A stretch of 58,894 bases of DNA, taken from positions 1 to 58,894 of the forward strand of contig NZ_RBXA01000006.1 of NCBI RefSeq assembly GCF_003634755.1, read 5' to 3'. Below, in pieces: positions 16,081 through 25,219 of the stretch. Source of the stretch: Flavobacterium limicola (lineage in GTDB: Bacteria; Bacteroidota; Bacteroidia; Flavobacteriales; Flavobacteriaceae). A program made the translations under genes and the position numbers. Under the pieces are notes generated by a model, which was not told the origin of the DNA, searched no databases, and saw only the letters and a program-made list of their open reading frames with translations. The stretch's first letter is position 1. Each line of letters begins with the position of its first letter.

Positions 16081-16827
16081 TTATTTCAATACATGAAATC
16101 TTTTTATGAGGTCTTTATATTTATCACTTAACATGATCTTATGATTCCCTTTTAAAATAATAAGGTTTTCGGAAACAAGTATTTCTTCTATTTTTTGACT
16201 GTTGACAATGAAGTTTCTATGGGTTCTGCAAAATTTATCGGCATCCAAAAGCTCGATGATTTTTGTTAACGAAATTAAGATGACAAACTTTTCGTTTTCG
16301 GTTACTATGTTGCAATATCTTTCTTCAACTTCGATATACAAAACATTCGCAATTAATACTTTTTTTAAAGAATTTTTCTTTTTAACAAACAGGTATTCTT
16401 TACTTATTACTGTGTCTTGATCTTCGCTAAAAAAACCATTTGTTTGAGCATAAAATTTCTCTACAGCCATTTCAATGGCATATAAAACTTCCAATTCGTT
16501 AAATGGCTTTAATAAGAAACTAAAAGGAGAGGTAAGTTTTGCTCTTTCAAATATCTGACGGTCTTTTGAACTCGTCAGAAACACAAATGGTTTTAAAGCA
16601 CCCGGAATATCATTGATAGTTTCCGCAAAGGTTACGCCGTCAGGTTTCCCATCTAGAAAAACATCAATAACTAAAACATCTACTGTCTTTTTATAAAACA
16701 TAGATATTGCCTCTTTAAATGAGGTTGCAACTCCTACAATTGTATAATTGTTCTCTTTAAGTACTTTTACAAGCGCATCACTTTCTGAAGAAACATCTTC
16801 AATAATAAGTACATTTATATTATCCAT
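16081..16827 (-). CDS. LytTR family response regulator
   Basis: This is 248 aa from the ATG at 16825-16827, which overlaps the end of the kinase gene. An in-frame TTG at 16854 would add nine residues and is less likely. Residues 4-~125 form a receiver domain with D55 (VLVIDVFLD) as phosphoacceptor and a conserved K in FLLKPF. Residues ~148-248 are a LytTR DNA-binding domain (VLYIEVEERYCNIVT, FCRTHRNFIVN). LytTR proteins bind direct repeats. The island's leader elements contain direct AAAAC repeats and are obvious candidate targets. The partner is the upstream TPR kinase. Confidence 0.92.
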   Translation of the reverse strand: MDNINVLIIEDVSSESDALVKVLKENNYTIVGVATSFKEAISMFYKKTVDVLVIDVFLDGKPDGVTFAETINDIPGALKPFVFLTSSKDRQIFERAKLTSPFSFLLKPFNELEVLYAIEMAVEKFYAQTNGFFSEDQDTVISKEYLFVKKKNSLKKVLIANVLYIEVEERYCNIVTENEKFVILISLTKIIELLDADKFCRTHRNFIVNSQKIEEILVSENLIILKGNHKIMLSDKYKDLIKRFHVLK

Positions 16828-18562
16828 GATTCTTAAATTTTGGTAAAACAACAATTATTTTAGTCCCTATATTTTCCTGACTTTCAATGTTTAATTTACC
16901 GTTGTTCTTTTTAATCATTGTTTTGCACAAATGCATTCCTAATCCTGTTCCAATATTTTCATTGTTCTTTTTTTTAGTCAGTAAAACAGTTTCATTCAAG
17001 AGTTCTTCCTGAGTGTTTTTATCCATTCCCAATCCAGAATCTTCAATTACTAAATCACAAAAACTATTGTTAGAAGTGCGTGTATAAATCAATATGCTAC
17101 CATTCTCCTCAGAAAATTTAATAGCATTATCTAAAAGATTTCTAAGGATAATCTTTAGAGAATCCAAGTCTGCAAACACAAAAATATTTTTAGAAACCGT
17201 ATTTTCAAAACTAATATTTTTATCTAACATGAAAGATTTATAATTGAATTCAATTTGCTGAATTACAGAAAACAAATGCAATGATTCTTTCTTAAAATAT
17301 AATTGTTTGGTTTGAAATAAAGCCCAATTAAGCAAATTGTCCAGCAAATTATAGGTTCCATTTGCAATGGCGCTATTGTTATGAAGTAATTTATCTAATT
17401 CGGTAAAATTTTTACGTTTCAAATTTTCAAACAACTTAACATTACTTGATTTTAATGCACTTACGGAAGAACGTAAATCATGACTAACAATAGAAAAAAG
17501 CTTATCTTTTGTTGCATTCAATTCATCTAACTCTTCCTTTTGTGAAAGGATGATTTTATTGTGTTTTATTTTTTGCTTATAGAAATAAACACCCGCTCCA
17601 AACAAAATTAATAACAAAACCGAGGAATAGAACAAGCCATTTCTTTCAGCAATTTTTAACTGATTTTCGGCTTCAAGTACTTTAATTTCTTTCTCTTTTT
17701 GCTTTACAGTAAATTTCTTTTCCAACTCAGCAATTGCCCATATCTTATTCTGATCATTTAAGGAATCTTTCCAAGATTCATATTCTTTTCTATATACTAA
17801 AGCTAATGGGAAATTTTTCCTATTTTCCTCAACAACAGCCATATTTATGGCCGCTTTTCTTTTTAGTTCAAAATCTTTTACTTTTTTTGACAATAAATAC
17901 GCTTTTTCAAAATAGGGAATGGCTTGTCTATCTTTATACTGTACATAGTACAAATTAGCGATATCCATATAAGAGCTTATGAGCAATAAAGTATCTTTTT
18001 CCAATTGCTGCAATTCAGCACTTTTAAAAAGATATTCTTCCGCTCTATCAAATTTATTAAGATGCAAATAACACAACCCTAAATTATGAGAAACATTGCT
18101 TCTTTTAAAATCGAATGCATCATCATTAGTCAGTTTCTCAATTTCTTGAAAATAACGTATGGCCTTTGAAAAATCCCTTAATTCTAATGAAATTTCCCCC
18201 AAATACATTTTTACTTTATAGTAAAACCGAAATTTATTAGAAACTGCATTAAATTCATTTTTAGCTTCATTTAGAAGGTTTTTTTGTTTGAAACTAAACG
18301 CTCTAAAATAATGGCAGTAATCTGTAAGTTCGTTGTCATGATTATTAAAACTTAATTGTTTCATGGAATAAACCAAGGTAGAATCCCAATTTTTTTTCAA
18401 AAAAAACAAATGAGCTTTATTAAAATTGATTTCTTTTTTAAATTCTCTAGCTTTTTTTTTAATTTCAACACTTAATAAATCCCTATTTGATTGTTCTTTA
18501 GAAAAAAAGGGTGAAGTGTAACTTAACAAAATTGAAATAATAAATAATTTAATCTTAGTCAT
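16820..18562 (-). CDS. TPR-containing sensor histidine kinase
   Basis: This is a 580-aa protein. A signal peptide (MTKIKLFIISILLSYTSPFFS) leads to a periplasmic array of TPR units at ~60-270, for example VSHNLGLCYLHLNKFDRAEE. A coiled coil (~280-308) and a single membrane segment (~309-328) follow. The cytoplasmic part has H361 in SIVSHDLRSS, an N box (LRNLLDNAIKFSE), and glycine boxes DSGLGM and GTGLGMHLCK. The last bases overlap the response regulator start, so the two are translationally coupled. The signal may be a protein or cell-envelope state sensed by the TPRs. The kinase domain appears complete. Confidence 0.93.
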   Translation of the reverse strand: MTKIKLFIISILLSYTSPFFSKEQSNRDLLSVEIKKKAREFKKEINFNKAHLFFLKKNWDSTLVYSMKQLSFNNHDNELTDYCHYFRAFSFKQKNLLNEAKNEFNAVSNKFRFYYKVKMYLGEISLELRDFSKAIRYFQEIEKLTNDDAFDFKRSNVSHNLGLCYLHLNKFDRAEEYLFKSAELQQLEKDTLLLISSYMDIANLYYVQYKDRQAIPYFEKAYLLSKKVKDFELKRKAAINMAVVEENRKNFPLALVYRKEYESWKDSLNDQNKIWAIAELEKKFTVKQKEKEIKVLEAENQLKIAERNGLFYSSVLLLILFGAGVYFYKQKIKHNKIILSQKEELDELNATKDKLFSIVSHDLRSSVSALKSSNVKLFENLKRKNFTELDKLLHNNSAIANGTYNLLDNLLNWALFQTKQLYFKKESLHLFSVIQQIEFNYKSFMLDKNISFENTVSKNIFVFADLDSLKIILRNLLDNAIKFSEENGSILIYTRTSNNSFCDLVIEDSGLGMDKNTQEELLNETVLLTKKKNNENIGTGLGMHLCKTMIKKNNGKLNIESQENIGTKIIVVLPKFKNHG

Positions 18563-18637
18563 TATTGTCTTGCTAATAGATTTTGCGGATACAACAATAA
18601 AATGAAAGTGAATTGATTTTTAAACTAAAAATTTTTT

Positions 18638-19030
18638 CTAACCTTGTTGTACAGTAGTTTCAGTACCCCTGGATGTTACTGGGTCAATATCATTATTATA
18701 TACTGTAACTTTATCTACATATTTACAAGTATAAAAAACATCAATATACCATGCAGTATAACTTTTAGGCACTTCCTCTCTAGAGTCATATTGCAGATAG
18801 AAATCTTTATTATTGCTAGCTACACCAAGTGTAGGTGCTTTAGTGTTATTACTATCTATGAAAACAACAATTCTGAAATTAACAGCATCCTTTATATATT
18901 GTGCTGTAACTAGAGGTGCAACTGGTCTTAAAAAATCATTAACCGGTGCCTTAATTAAACTAGCAGGTATATTTTGACCAATCGCTATAGGCGCAACAAT
19001 AATAGGTTTTAAATTTAAAGTAGAATTCAT
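18638..19030 (-). CDS. Orphan 130-aa protein at the head of the island
   Basis: A cytoplasmic-looking protein with no signal peptide or membrane segment. It starts with NLKPIIVAPIAIGQNIPASL and is beta-rich afterwards (FRIVVFIDSNNTKAP, AWYIDVFYTCKYVDKVTVY). I do not recognise a family. It precedes the histidine kinase by 75 bp on the same strand and is separated from the UbiA-like gene by 128 AT-rich bp. It may belong to the same module by position only. Confidence 0.65.
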   Translation of the reverse strand: MNSTLNLKPIIVAPIAIGQNIPASLIKAPVNDFLRPVAPLVTAQYIKDAVNFRIVVFIDSNNTKAPTLGVASNNKDFYLQYDSREEVPKSYTAWYIDVFYTCKYVDKVTVYNNDIDPVTSRGTETTVQQG

Positions 19031-19158
19031 AATTAAATATTTGGCTTGGTTAACAATAAAATTTATTTTAGCACTAAAATATACTTTTTACTTAACAAAA
19101 TATATATTTAATCTGTTTTTCTCATAATTCAACAAATTAAGACTATGAATAAAGAGAT

Positions 19159-19971
19159 TTAAAACAACAACAGTAAAAACCACCAAACTATCGGCACACT
19201 TTCTACCCAAAAGGAAGTGTAATATTTAGACCGTTTTTCATTGGCAAAAAGGATAAAAAATGAAATGACAATCACTAAAATAAAGTTGATAATCAATTGA
19301 TTTTTGTCAAAATTACTTTTAAATATTTCCAAAAAATAAAATGGAATCAAAAGTAACAGCCCTACTATTTTGGTTCGCTTTACTCCTATTTGCTGCGGAA
19401 CAGTTTTAAGATGTGGATCGTCTTTCGCCAAATCAATAATCTCAAAAATAAGTATCAACACAAAAATCAAAACAAAGCGTTGCATACATTTTAGATAGAA
19501 ATCCAGATTTATTGATATGCCCGCATCTAAAATTGGCAATCCCAACGTCACACCAACCCAACACAACGCCACGATATAAATTTTGACACCAGCCCAATTC
19601 CTTGCATTTTTTTTATTTAGAAAAAAGGGAAGCGTATACAGCAATGTGACACTCAAAAAAGCAATAGCAACAATCTGGGTAACGCGTTCCAACTGAAAAA
19701 AATAAAAGCCAACCAAAATAAACGAACAAAAACTGAACAAAGTAATTGCTTTAAGTTCCTTCCGCATTTGTATTTTTTTGGCTCGAGCCAAAGCATCGTA
19801 TTTCACAAAATTATAGCCGACAATCGTTCCGAAAAAAGCAAACTGAGCAACTGCATCGCCTTCCGGAATGTGGAACATGTGTTGCGTCATTCTGACCAAG
19901 GCATAACACGAAAAAGCCACGTGAATACTACTATTAATATAGAAATCAAAAATTAATTTAAAAAACCTCAT
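19159..19971 (-). CDS. UbiA-like polytopic membrane protein
   Basis: This is a 270-aa protein with about eight hydrophobic segments. It resembles the UbiA prenyltransferase superfamily in topology and in the motif EIIDLAKDDPHLKTVPQQIG (the second DxxxD-type region). The first motif is only YNFVKYDA, without the usual NDxxDxxxD. So the fold is likely but catalytic activity is doubtful. The protein is divergent from gcvP. No product or pathway can be given. Confidence 0.7.
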   Translation of the reverse strand: MRFFKLIFDFYINSSIHVAFSCYALVRMTQHMFHIPEGDAVAQFAFFGTIVGYNFVKYDALARAKKIQMRKELKAITLFSFCSFILVGFYFFQLERVTQIVAIAFLSVTLLYTLPFFLNKKNARNWAGVKIYIVALCWVGVTLGLPILDAGISINLDFYLKCMQRFVLIFVLILIFEIIDLAKDDPHLKTVPQQIGVKRTKIVGLLLLIPFYFLEIFKSNFDKNQLIINFILVIVISFFILFANEKRSKYYTSFWVESVPIVWWFLLLLF

Positions 19972-20118
19972 TAGACAAAATTAATCAAAGTGTTAATAAG
20001 AACGGCTTTTAGTTGAAAAATTCACAGAAAATCAAGTAAAAAAAGGCAATTAATAGCATATTAATATTTAATTTTACAGCCTTTTAAAACAAGAAACACA
20101 CAACCCATTTTATATACA

Positions 20119-22968
20119 ATGAAAACAGACGCTTTTGCATTAAGACACATTGGCCCAAGAGAAAATGATTTAGAACACATGTTGAAGACGATTGGGGCAG
20201 AAACACTGGAACAATTGATTCAAGAAACGATTCCAAGTGACATTCGTTTAAAATCTGATTTAGACTTGGAACCTGCAATGACCGAATATGAGTTTGCAAA
20301 TCACATTCAGAAATTAGGGAATAAGAATAAAGTTTTTCAATCCTACATTGGTTTAGGATACAATGCAGCAATTATTCCTGCGGTGATCCAAAGAAATGTT
20401 TTTGAAAACCCGGGATGGTACACTGCTTACACACCGTATCAAGCTGAAATTGCTCAAGGTCGTCTGGAAGCAATTTTGAATTTCCAAACTATGGTTATCG
20501 AATTAACTGGAATGGAAATCGCTAATGCTTCTTTATTAGACGAAGGAACTGCAGCTGCAGAAGCAATGGCATTACTTTTTGACGTTCGTTCTCGTGACCA
20601 AAAGAAGAACAACATTAATAAATTCTTCGTTTCTGAAGAAATATTACCACAAACTTTATCTGTTTTACAAACGCGTTCGACACCAATCGGAGTTGAATTA
20701 GTAGTTGGAAACCATGAAACATTCGATTTTTCATCGGAATATTTTGGAGCAATCCTGCAATACCCGGGCAAATTTGGACAAGTTTATGATTATGCCGCAT
20801 TTATCGCTAAAGCTGCTGAAAACGAAATAAAAGTAGCTGTTGCTGCTGATATTTTAAGTTTAGTAAAACTGACTCCTCCTGGAGAAATGGGCGCTGCTGT
20901 AGTCCTTGGAACTACACAACGTTTCGGAATTCCGTTAGGTTACGGTGGTCCACACGCTGCTTACTTCGCTACAAAAGACGAATACAAAAGAAGTATGCCA
21001 GGAAGAATCATCGGTGTAACTGTTGATACCGACGGAAATCGTGCCTTGCGTATGGCGTTGCAAACACGTGAGCAACACATCAAGCGCGATAAAGCAACTT
21101 CAAACATTTGTACAGCACAGGTTTTATTGTCAGTTATGGCAGGAATGTATGCCGTTTATCATGGTCCAAAAGGATTACAATACATCGCTGATAAAGTACA
21201 TGCTTCTGCAGCGACGTTGGCAAACGCACTAGAAAAATCAGGTTATCAACAAACCAATACCGCTTTCTTTGATACTATCGTTGTAAAGGCTGATGCCAAA
21301 AAAGTAAAAGCGATTGCCGAAGAAAACGAAATTAACTTCTATTACGTAGACGACAATACGATTTCAATTTCCTTAAACGAAACAACAAGTATTACCGATT
21401 TAAATAAAATCATTGCTGTTTTCGCTTCTGCAAATGGCACTCCGGTAAACACTATTGAAAGTCTATCAGAAACCAATCATTTCCCAGAAAACGTAAACAG
21501 AACATCAACGTTCTTACAGCACGATGTTTTCAACAAACACCATTCAGAAACCGCTTTGATGCGTTACATTAAAATGCTGGAAAGAAAAGATTTAGCGTTA
21601 AATCACTCGATGATTTCACTAGGTTCTTGCACCATGAAATTGAATGCTGCTTCAGAAATGTTACCTCTAAGTATGGCACAATGGAATAACATTCACCCGT
21701 TTGCACCATTAGACCAAGCACAAGGATATCAAGAAATGTTGGCTAAATTAGAACAACAATTAAATGTTATTACTGGTTTTGCCGGAACTACGTTACAACC
21801 TAATTCAGGAGCTCAAGGAGAATATGCCGGATTAATGGTAATTCGTGCTTACCACCAATCAAGAGGGGATCACCATAGAAACATTGCTTTAATTCCATCA
21901 TCGGCTCACGGAACAAATCCAGCTTCGGCAGCGATGGCAGGAATGAAAGTTGTGGTTACTAAAACATTGGAAAACGGAAATATCGACGTAGAAGATTTAC
22001 GTGAAAAAGCAATTTTTCACAAAGACAATCTTTCTTGTTTGATGGTTACATACCCATCGACTCACGGTGTTTTTGAAAGCGCAATTAAAGAAATCACACA
22101 ATTGACCCACGATAACGGCGGACAAGTTTATATGGACGGTGCCAATATGAATGCCCAAGTTGGATTGACAAATCCTGCAACTATTGGTGCTGATGTTTGT
22201 CACTTGAACTTACACAAAACATTCGCTATTCCTCATGGAGGTGGCGGACCTGGTGTAGGACCAATATGTGTAGCGCCACAATTAGTTCCATTTTTACCTA
22301 CAAATCCTGTAATTCCAACTGGTGGAGAAAACGCCATTACGGCAATTTCTGCTGCGCCATGGGGTTCTGCATTAGTTTGTTTGATATCGTATGGTTACAT
22401 CTGCATGCTTGGTGCTGAAGGTTTGAAACAATCTACTGAATATGCAATTTTAAACGCAAACTACATTAAAGAGAAATTAAACGGTCATTATGATACGTTG
22501 TATTCCGGAGAAATGGGTCGTGCGGCACACGAAATGATTCTGGAATGCCGTCCATTTAAAGAAAAAGGAATTGAAGTAACTGATATTGCAAAACGTTTGA
22601 TGGATTATGGCTTCCATGCTCCTACCGTTTCTTTCCCAGTTGCCGGAACTTTAATGATTGAACCTACTGAAAGTGAAAATTTAGAGGAATTAGACCGTTT
22701 TTGTGATGCGATGATTGCTATCCGAAAAGAAATTGAAGTTGCAACTTTAGACAATCCAAATAATGTATTGAAAAATGCACCACATACTTTGATGATGGTT
22801 ACTACTGATACTTGGAATTTCCCATACACTCGTGAAGCAGCAGCGTTCCCATTAGAATACATTTCCGAAAATAAATTCTGGCCTACCGTACGTAGAGCAG
22901 ATGAAGCATATGGAGATAGAAATTTAGTTTGTTCTTGCGCACCGATTGAAACGTACATGGAAAGCTAA
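20119..22968 (+). CDS. gcvP: Glycine dehydrogenase (decarboxylating), P protein
   Basis: This is a 949-aa full-length single-chain P protein of the glycine cleavage system. It decarboxylates glycine and passes the aminomethyl group to the H protein. The PLP lysine is K700 in HLNLHKTFAIPHGGGGPG. Other conserved blocks are MIPSDIRLK-like TIPSDIRLK near the start, FRRHIGP-like FALRHIGPRENDLEHM, and TPYQAEIAQGRLE. The T and H genes are not in this window. A strong terminator follows. Confidence 0.98.
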   Translation: MKTDAFALRHIGPRENDLEHMLKTIGAETLEQLIQETIPSDIRLKSDLDLEPAMTEYEFANHIQKLGNKNKVFQSYIGLGYNAAIIPAVIQRNVFENPGWYTAYTPYQAEIAQGRLEAILNFQTMVIELTGMEIANASLLDEGTAAAEAMALLFDVRSRDQKKNNINKFFVSEEILPQTLSVLQTRSTPIGVELVVGNHETFDFSSEYFGAILQYPGKFGQVYDYAAFIAKAAENEIKVAVAADILSLVKLTPPGEMGAAVVLGTTQRFGIPLGYGGPHAAYFATKDEYKRSMPGRIIGVTVDTDGNRALRMALQTREQHIKRDKATSNICTAQVLLSVMAGMYAVYHGPKGLQYIADKVHASAATLANALEKSGYQQTNTAFFDTIVVKADAKKVKAIAEENEINFYYVDDNTISISLNETTSITDLNKIIAVFASANGTPVNTIESLSETNHFPENVNRTSTFLQHDVFNKHHSETALMRYIKMLERKDLALNHSMISLGSCTMKLNAASEMLPLSMAQWNNIHPFAPLDQAQGYQEMLAKLEQQLNVITGFAGTTLQPNSGAQGEYAGLMVIRAYHQSRGDHHRNIALIPSSAHGTNPASAAMAGMKVVVTKTLENGNIDVEDLREKAIFHKDNLSCLMVTYPSTHGVFESAIKEITQLTHDNGGQVYMDGANMNAQVGLTNPATIGADVCHLNLHKTFAIPHGGGGPGVGPICVAPQLVPFLPTNPVIPTGGENAITAISAAPWGSALVCLISYGYICMLGAEGLKQSTEYAILNANYIKEKLNGHYDTLYSGEMGRAAHEMILECRPFKEKGIEVTDIAKRLMDYGFHAPTVSFPVAGTLMIEPTESENLEELDRFCDAMIAIRKEIEVATLDNPNNVLKNAPHTLMMVTTDTWNFPYTREAAAFPLEYISENKFWPTVRRADEAYGDRNLVCSCAPIETYMES

Positions 22969-22986
22969 TTTTAAATTTAAAAAAAC

Positions 22987-23016
22987 AAAAATGCCTCGAT
23001 ATATCGAGGCATTTTT
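22987..23016. terminator. Terminator after gcvP
   Basis: A perfect palindrome (ATGCCTCGATA / TATCGAGGCAT) flanked by A and T runs lies between convergent genes, so it is bidirectional. Confidence 0.9.
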
Positions 23017-23034
23017 TATCTTAATATTCTACAT

Positions 23035-23559
23035 TTAGTATTTATATCCTAAACCAGTTTTTATTGCTTGTGTTCCACCAAATTGATTAGAATTTGCTCC
23101 AACAGTCGTCTTATCAGAAGTCATTAATATAAATGGACAACCTAAAATAGCAGCTGCCATTTTAAGCTTTTTTTCTGCTTTTTTGTCACCAGTGTTACCT
23201 GTTTGTAAGTTGATCATTCCTGTTTTACCTCTAACCTCACCTACTTTTTTCAAACCGGCAATATATGATTTCTCTTCAAGGATAACTACTTTTTCCCAAT
23301 CAGCTTCTCCTGCAACAACGATTTTTTCCGTAACATCTTCAACTCTACCACTTTTACCATAAACAATTTTTTCAATTGCATATTTTCCTATAGAGTTTTC
23401 AGCATCCTCACCATCGTATTTAAAAACAACAGTATACTCATCAACACGCATAACTTTCCCGTTTACAACCTCTCCACTATGTTTTGAAATTACATCGGTT
23501 TGAGCTGCTACAAATGTTGTAGCCAAAATCATGGAAAACAATAAAATAATTTTTTTCAT
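23035..23559 (-). CDS. Secreted or periplasmic protein of unknown function
   Basis: This is 174 aa with a signal peptide (MKKIILLFSMILATTFVAAQ). The mature part begins DVISKHSGEVVNGKVMRVDE, a pattern seen in Bacteroidota proteins with a short beta-rich N-terminal domain. A single hydrophobic stretch (MAAAILGCPFILM) lies near residue 135. No enzyme motif is present. It is monocistronic, with gcvP convergent to it and 365 bp of AT-rich DNA upstream. Confidence 0.75.
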   Translation of the reverse strand: MKKIILLFSMILATTFVAAQTDVISKHSGEVVNGKVMRVDEYTVVFKYDGEDAENSIGKYAIEKIVYGKSGRVEDVTEKIVVAGEADWEKVVILEEKSYIAGLKKVGEVRGKTGMINLQTGNTGDKKAEKKLKMAAAILGCPFILMTSDKTTVGANSNQFGGTQAIKTGLGYKY

Positions 23560-23924
23560 TTTTTTTAAATTAGGTTTTTATATTTTTCAAAAATATAAAA
23601 AAACTTACAAAATTAACTATATTTAATTAAAGAAATTAAATTCTTACTAAAGTTATAATAATAATAATAACAGACGAACCTCAACTATAATCCATCTACA
23701 AATACAATCAATCTTTGAAAAGCTATTAAACATAAATCAAAAACTATTTTATCTTACAACAAATAGAAAACAAATATCGCAGCTTATATTGCAATTCGTA
23801 ATAAAATAATCAATATTTTTGCCAATAAACTATTATTTCATAATTATATGCACGCATAGTAAATATTGTGAGTGTAATAATTTTTTAATGATTAATTTAG
23901 CATAAAATTTGGAAAATTAACGCA
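23560..23924. other. AT-rich gap between divergent genes
   Basis: No gene is seen in 365 bp. It contains an ATA-type microsatellite near 23656-23672 and several T-rich stretches. Promoters for both flanking genes must lie here, but none matches the consensus well at both elements. Confidence 0.5.
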
Positions 23925-24983
23925 ATGAAAATAAAAATAGCTGGAATAGGAAGCTATATTCCTGAGAAAAAAGTAAGCAATACTGACTTTGGCGAACATG
24001 TTTTTTTGAATGAAGATGGATCTGCCTTTGGTTACCCTAACGAAGTAGTAATAAAAAAATTCAAGGGAATCACCGGAATCGAACACAGGCGGTATGCCGA
24101 AGACCATTTGACATCTTCTGATTTAGCTTTCTTCGCCTCTCAAAAAGCAATAGAAAATGCTGGAATCGATCCAGAGACAATAGATTACATCATATTCGCA
24201 CATAACTTTGGTGATGTAAAACATGGCACAACTCAATCTGACATGATTCCAAGTCTCGCTTCCCGCGTCAAACATAAATTAGAAATAAAAAACCCAAAAT
24301 GTGTCGCTTACGATATCCTCTTTGGATGTCCAGGTTGGATTGAGGGTGTACTTCAAGCTAATGCATTCATAAAATCAGGGATGGCAAAACGCTGTTTAGT
24401 TATAGGCTCTGAAACGCTATCTAGAGTAGTTGATGCTCATGACAGAGATTCCATGATTTATTCTGATGGCGCTGGCGCTTCAATCATTGAAGCTTCTGAT
24501 GACGAAACCGGAATGCTGGCCTACGAAAGTGCGACTTATGCTAATGATGAAGCTAATTATTTGTTCTTTGGCAAATCATACAACCTAGATCTAGATCCTG
24601 ACACTCGCTACATTAAAATGTATGGGCGTAAAATATATGAATTTGCATTAAATCAAGTTCCTATGGCTATGAAAAGTTGCTTGGATAAAAGCGGACTAGG
24701 AATTGATGACGTAAAAAAGATTCTTATCCATCAAGCCAATGAAAAAATGGATGAAGCAATAATCCAACGTTTTTACAAATTATTCGACAGACCCGTTCCA
24801 AAAGATATTATGCCCATGAGCATACATGAACTAGGAAATAGCAGTGTAGCAACCGTTCCTACCCTTTTTGATCTGTTAATTAGTGGACAAATAGAAAACC
24901 AATCTATAGAAAAAGGCGACATTCTTCTCTTTGCTTCCGTTGGAGCAGGAATGAACATCAACGCATTTGTTTACAGATATTAA
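23925..24983 (+). CDS. 3-oxoacyl-ACP synthase III-like ketosynthase
   Basis: This is a 352-aa KAS III-family thiolase-fold enzyme. The catalytic triad is present as C135 (ILFGCPGW), H269 (LIHQANEKMDEAI) and N305 (ELGNSSVAT). It would condense an acyl-CoA with malonyl-ACP or a related acceptor. It stands alone, not with fab genes, so the substrate may be special, for example a branched starter or a polyene/flexirubin-like product. That is a guess. A divergent FabH paralogue is the safest call. Confidence 0.85.
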   Translation: MKIKIAGIGSYIPEKKVSNTDFGEHVFLNEDGSAFGYPNEVVIKKFKGITGIEHRRYAEDHLTSSDLAFFASQKAIENAGIDPETIDYIIFAHNFGDVKHGTTQSDMIPSLASRVKHKLEIKNPKCVAYDILFGCPGWIEGVLQANAFIKSGMAKRCLVIGSETLSRVVDAHDRDSMIYSDGAGASIIEASDDETGMLAYESATYANDEANYLFFGKSYNLDLDPDTRYIKMYGRKIYEFALNQVPMAMKSCLDKSGLGIDDVKKILIHQANEKMDEAIIQRFYKLFDRPVPKDIMPMSIHELGNSSVATVPTLFDLLISGQIENQSIEKGDILLFASVGAGMNINAFVYRY

Positions 24984-24989
24984 TTCTTA

Positions 24990-25165
24990 AAAGGAATGTA
25001 GCAATTAGGAGCTAATCCGGCTATCCATTACAATTCCTCACTACAAAACTTGTTTTTCTAAGGTGCAAGAAAGCTTCTTTCAGTCGCTTTTTGCACCTTG
25101 AAAAACTACATTTTGAAGCTCCGGGATTTTCATTCCCATCCGGGCTAAAAAACAATGCCCAAAAA
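24990..25165. repeat. Candidate flavobacterial intergenic element with internal hairpin
   Basis: This non-coding stretch contains GGAGCTAATCCGGCTATCC, a stem AAGGTGCAA (25060-25068) paired with TTGCACCTT (25091-25099), and CATCCGGGCTA near the end. From memory, similar mosaic elements recur between genes in Flavobacterium genomes. A second possible member is near 41190-41320. It may also terminate the KAS III transcript. Confidence 0.45.
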
Positions 25166-25177
25166 CACATTTATTAC

Positions 25178-25185
25178 TATATTTG
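25178..25185 (+). promoter_or_regulatory. -7 element of the methyltransferase-GT2 operon
   Basis: TATATTTG fits TAnnTTTG, 34 bp before the ATG. It is followed by the phrase gccttcgtgccctagcggc, a sequence often seen downstream of such promoters in this phylum, from general familiarity. Confidence 0.5.
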
Positions 25186-25219
25186 TGCCTTCGTGCCCTA
25201 GCGGCAAAATCAAAAAAAC

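Noticed and set aside
16828..16854. Longer N-terminus for the LytTR regulator
   Set aside because: It uses a TTG inside the kinase gene, whereas the ATG at 16827 gives the normal receiver-domain start.
23656..23672. ATA microsatellite as a regulatory switch
   Set aside because: Only five units in AT-rich DNA with no nearby promoter element, so there is no reason to assign a role.
25178..25219. Start of a riboswitch before the methyltransferase
   Set aside because: Only a -7 element and a common flavobacterial leader phrase are visible, with no conserved aptamer-like structure.
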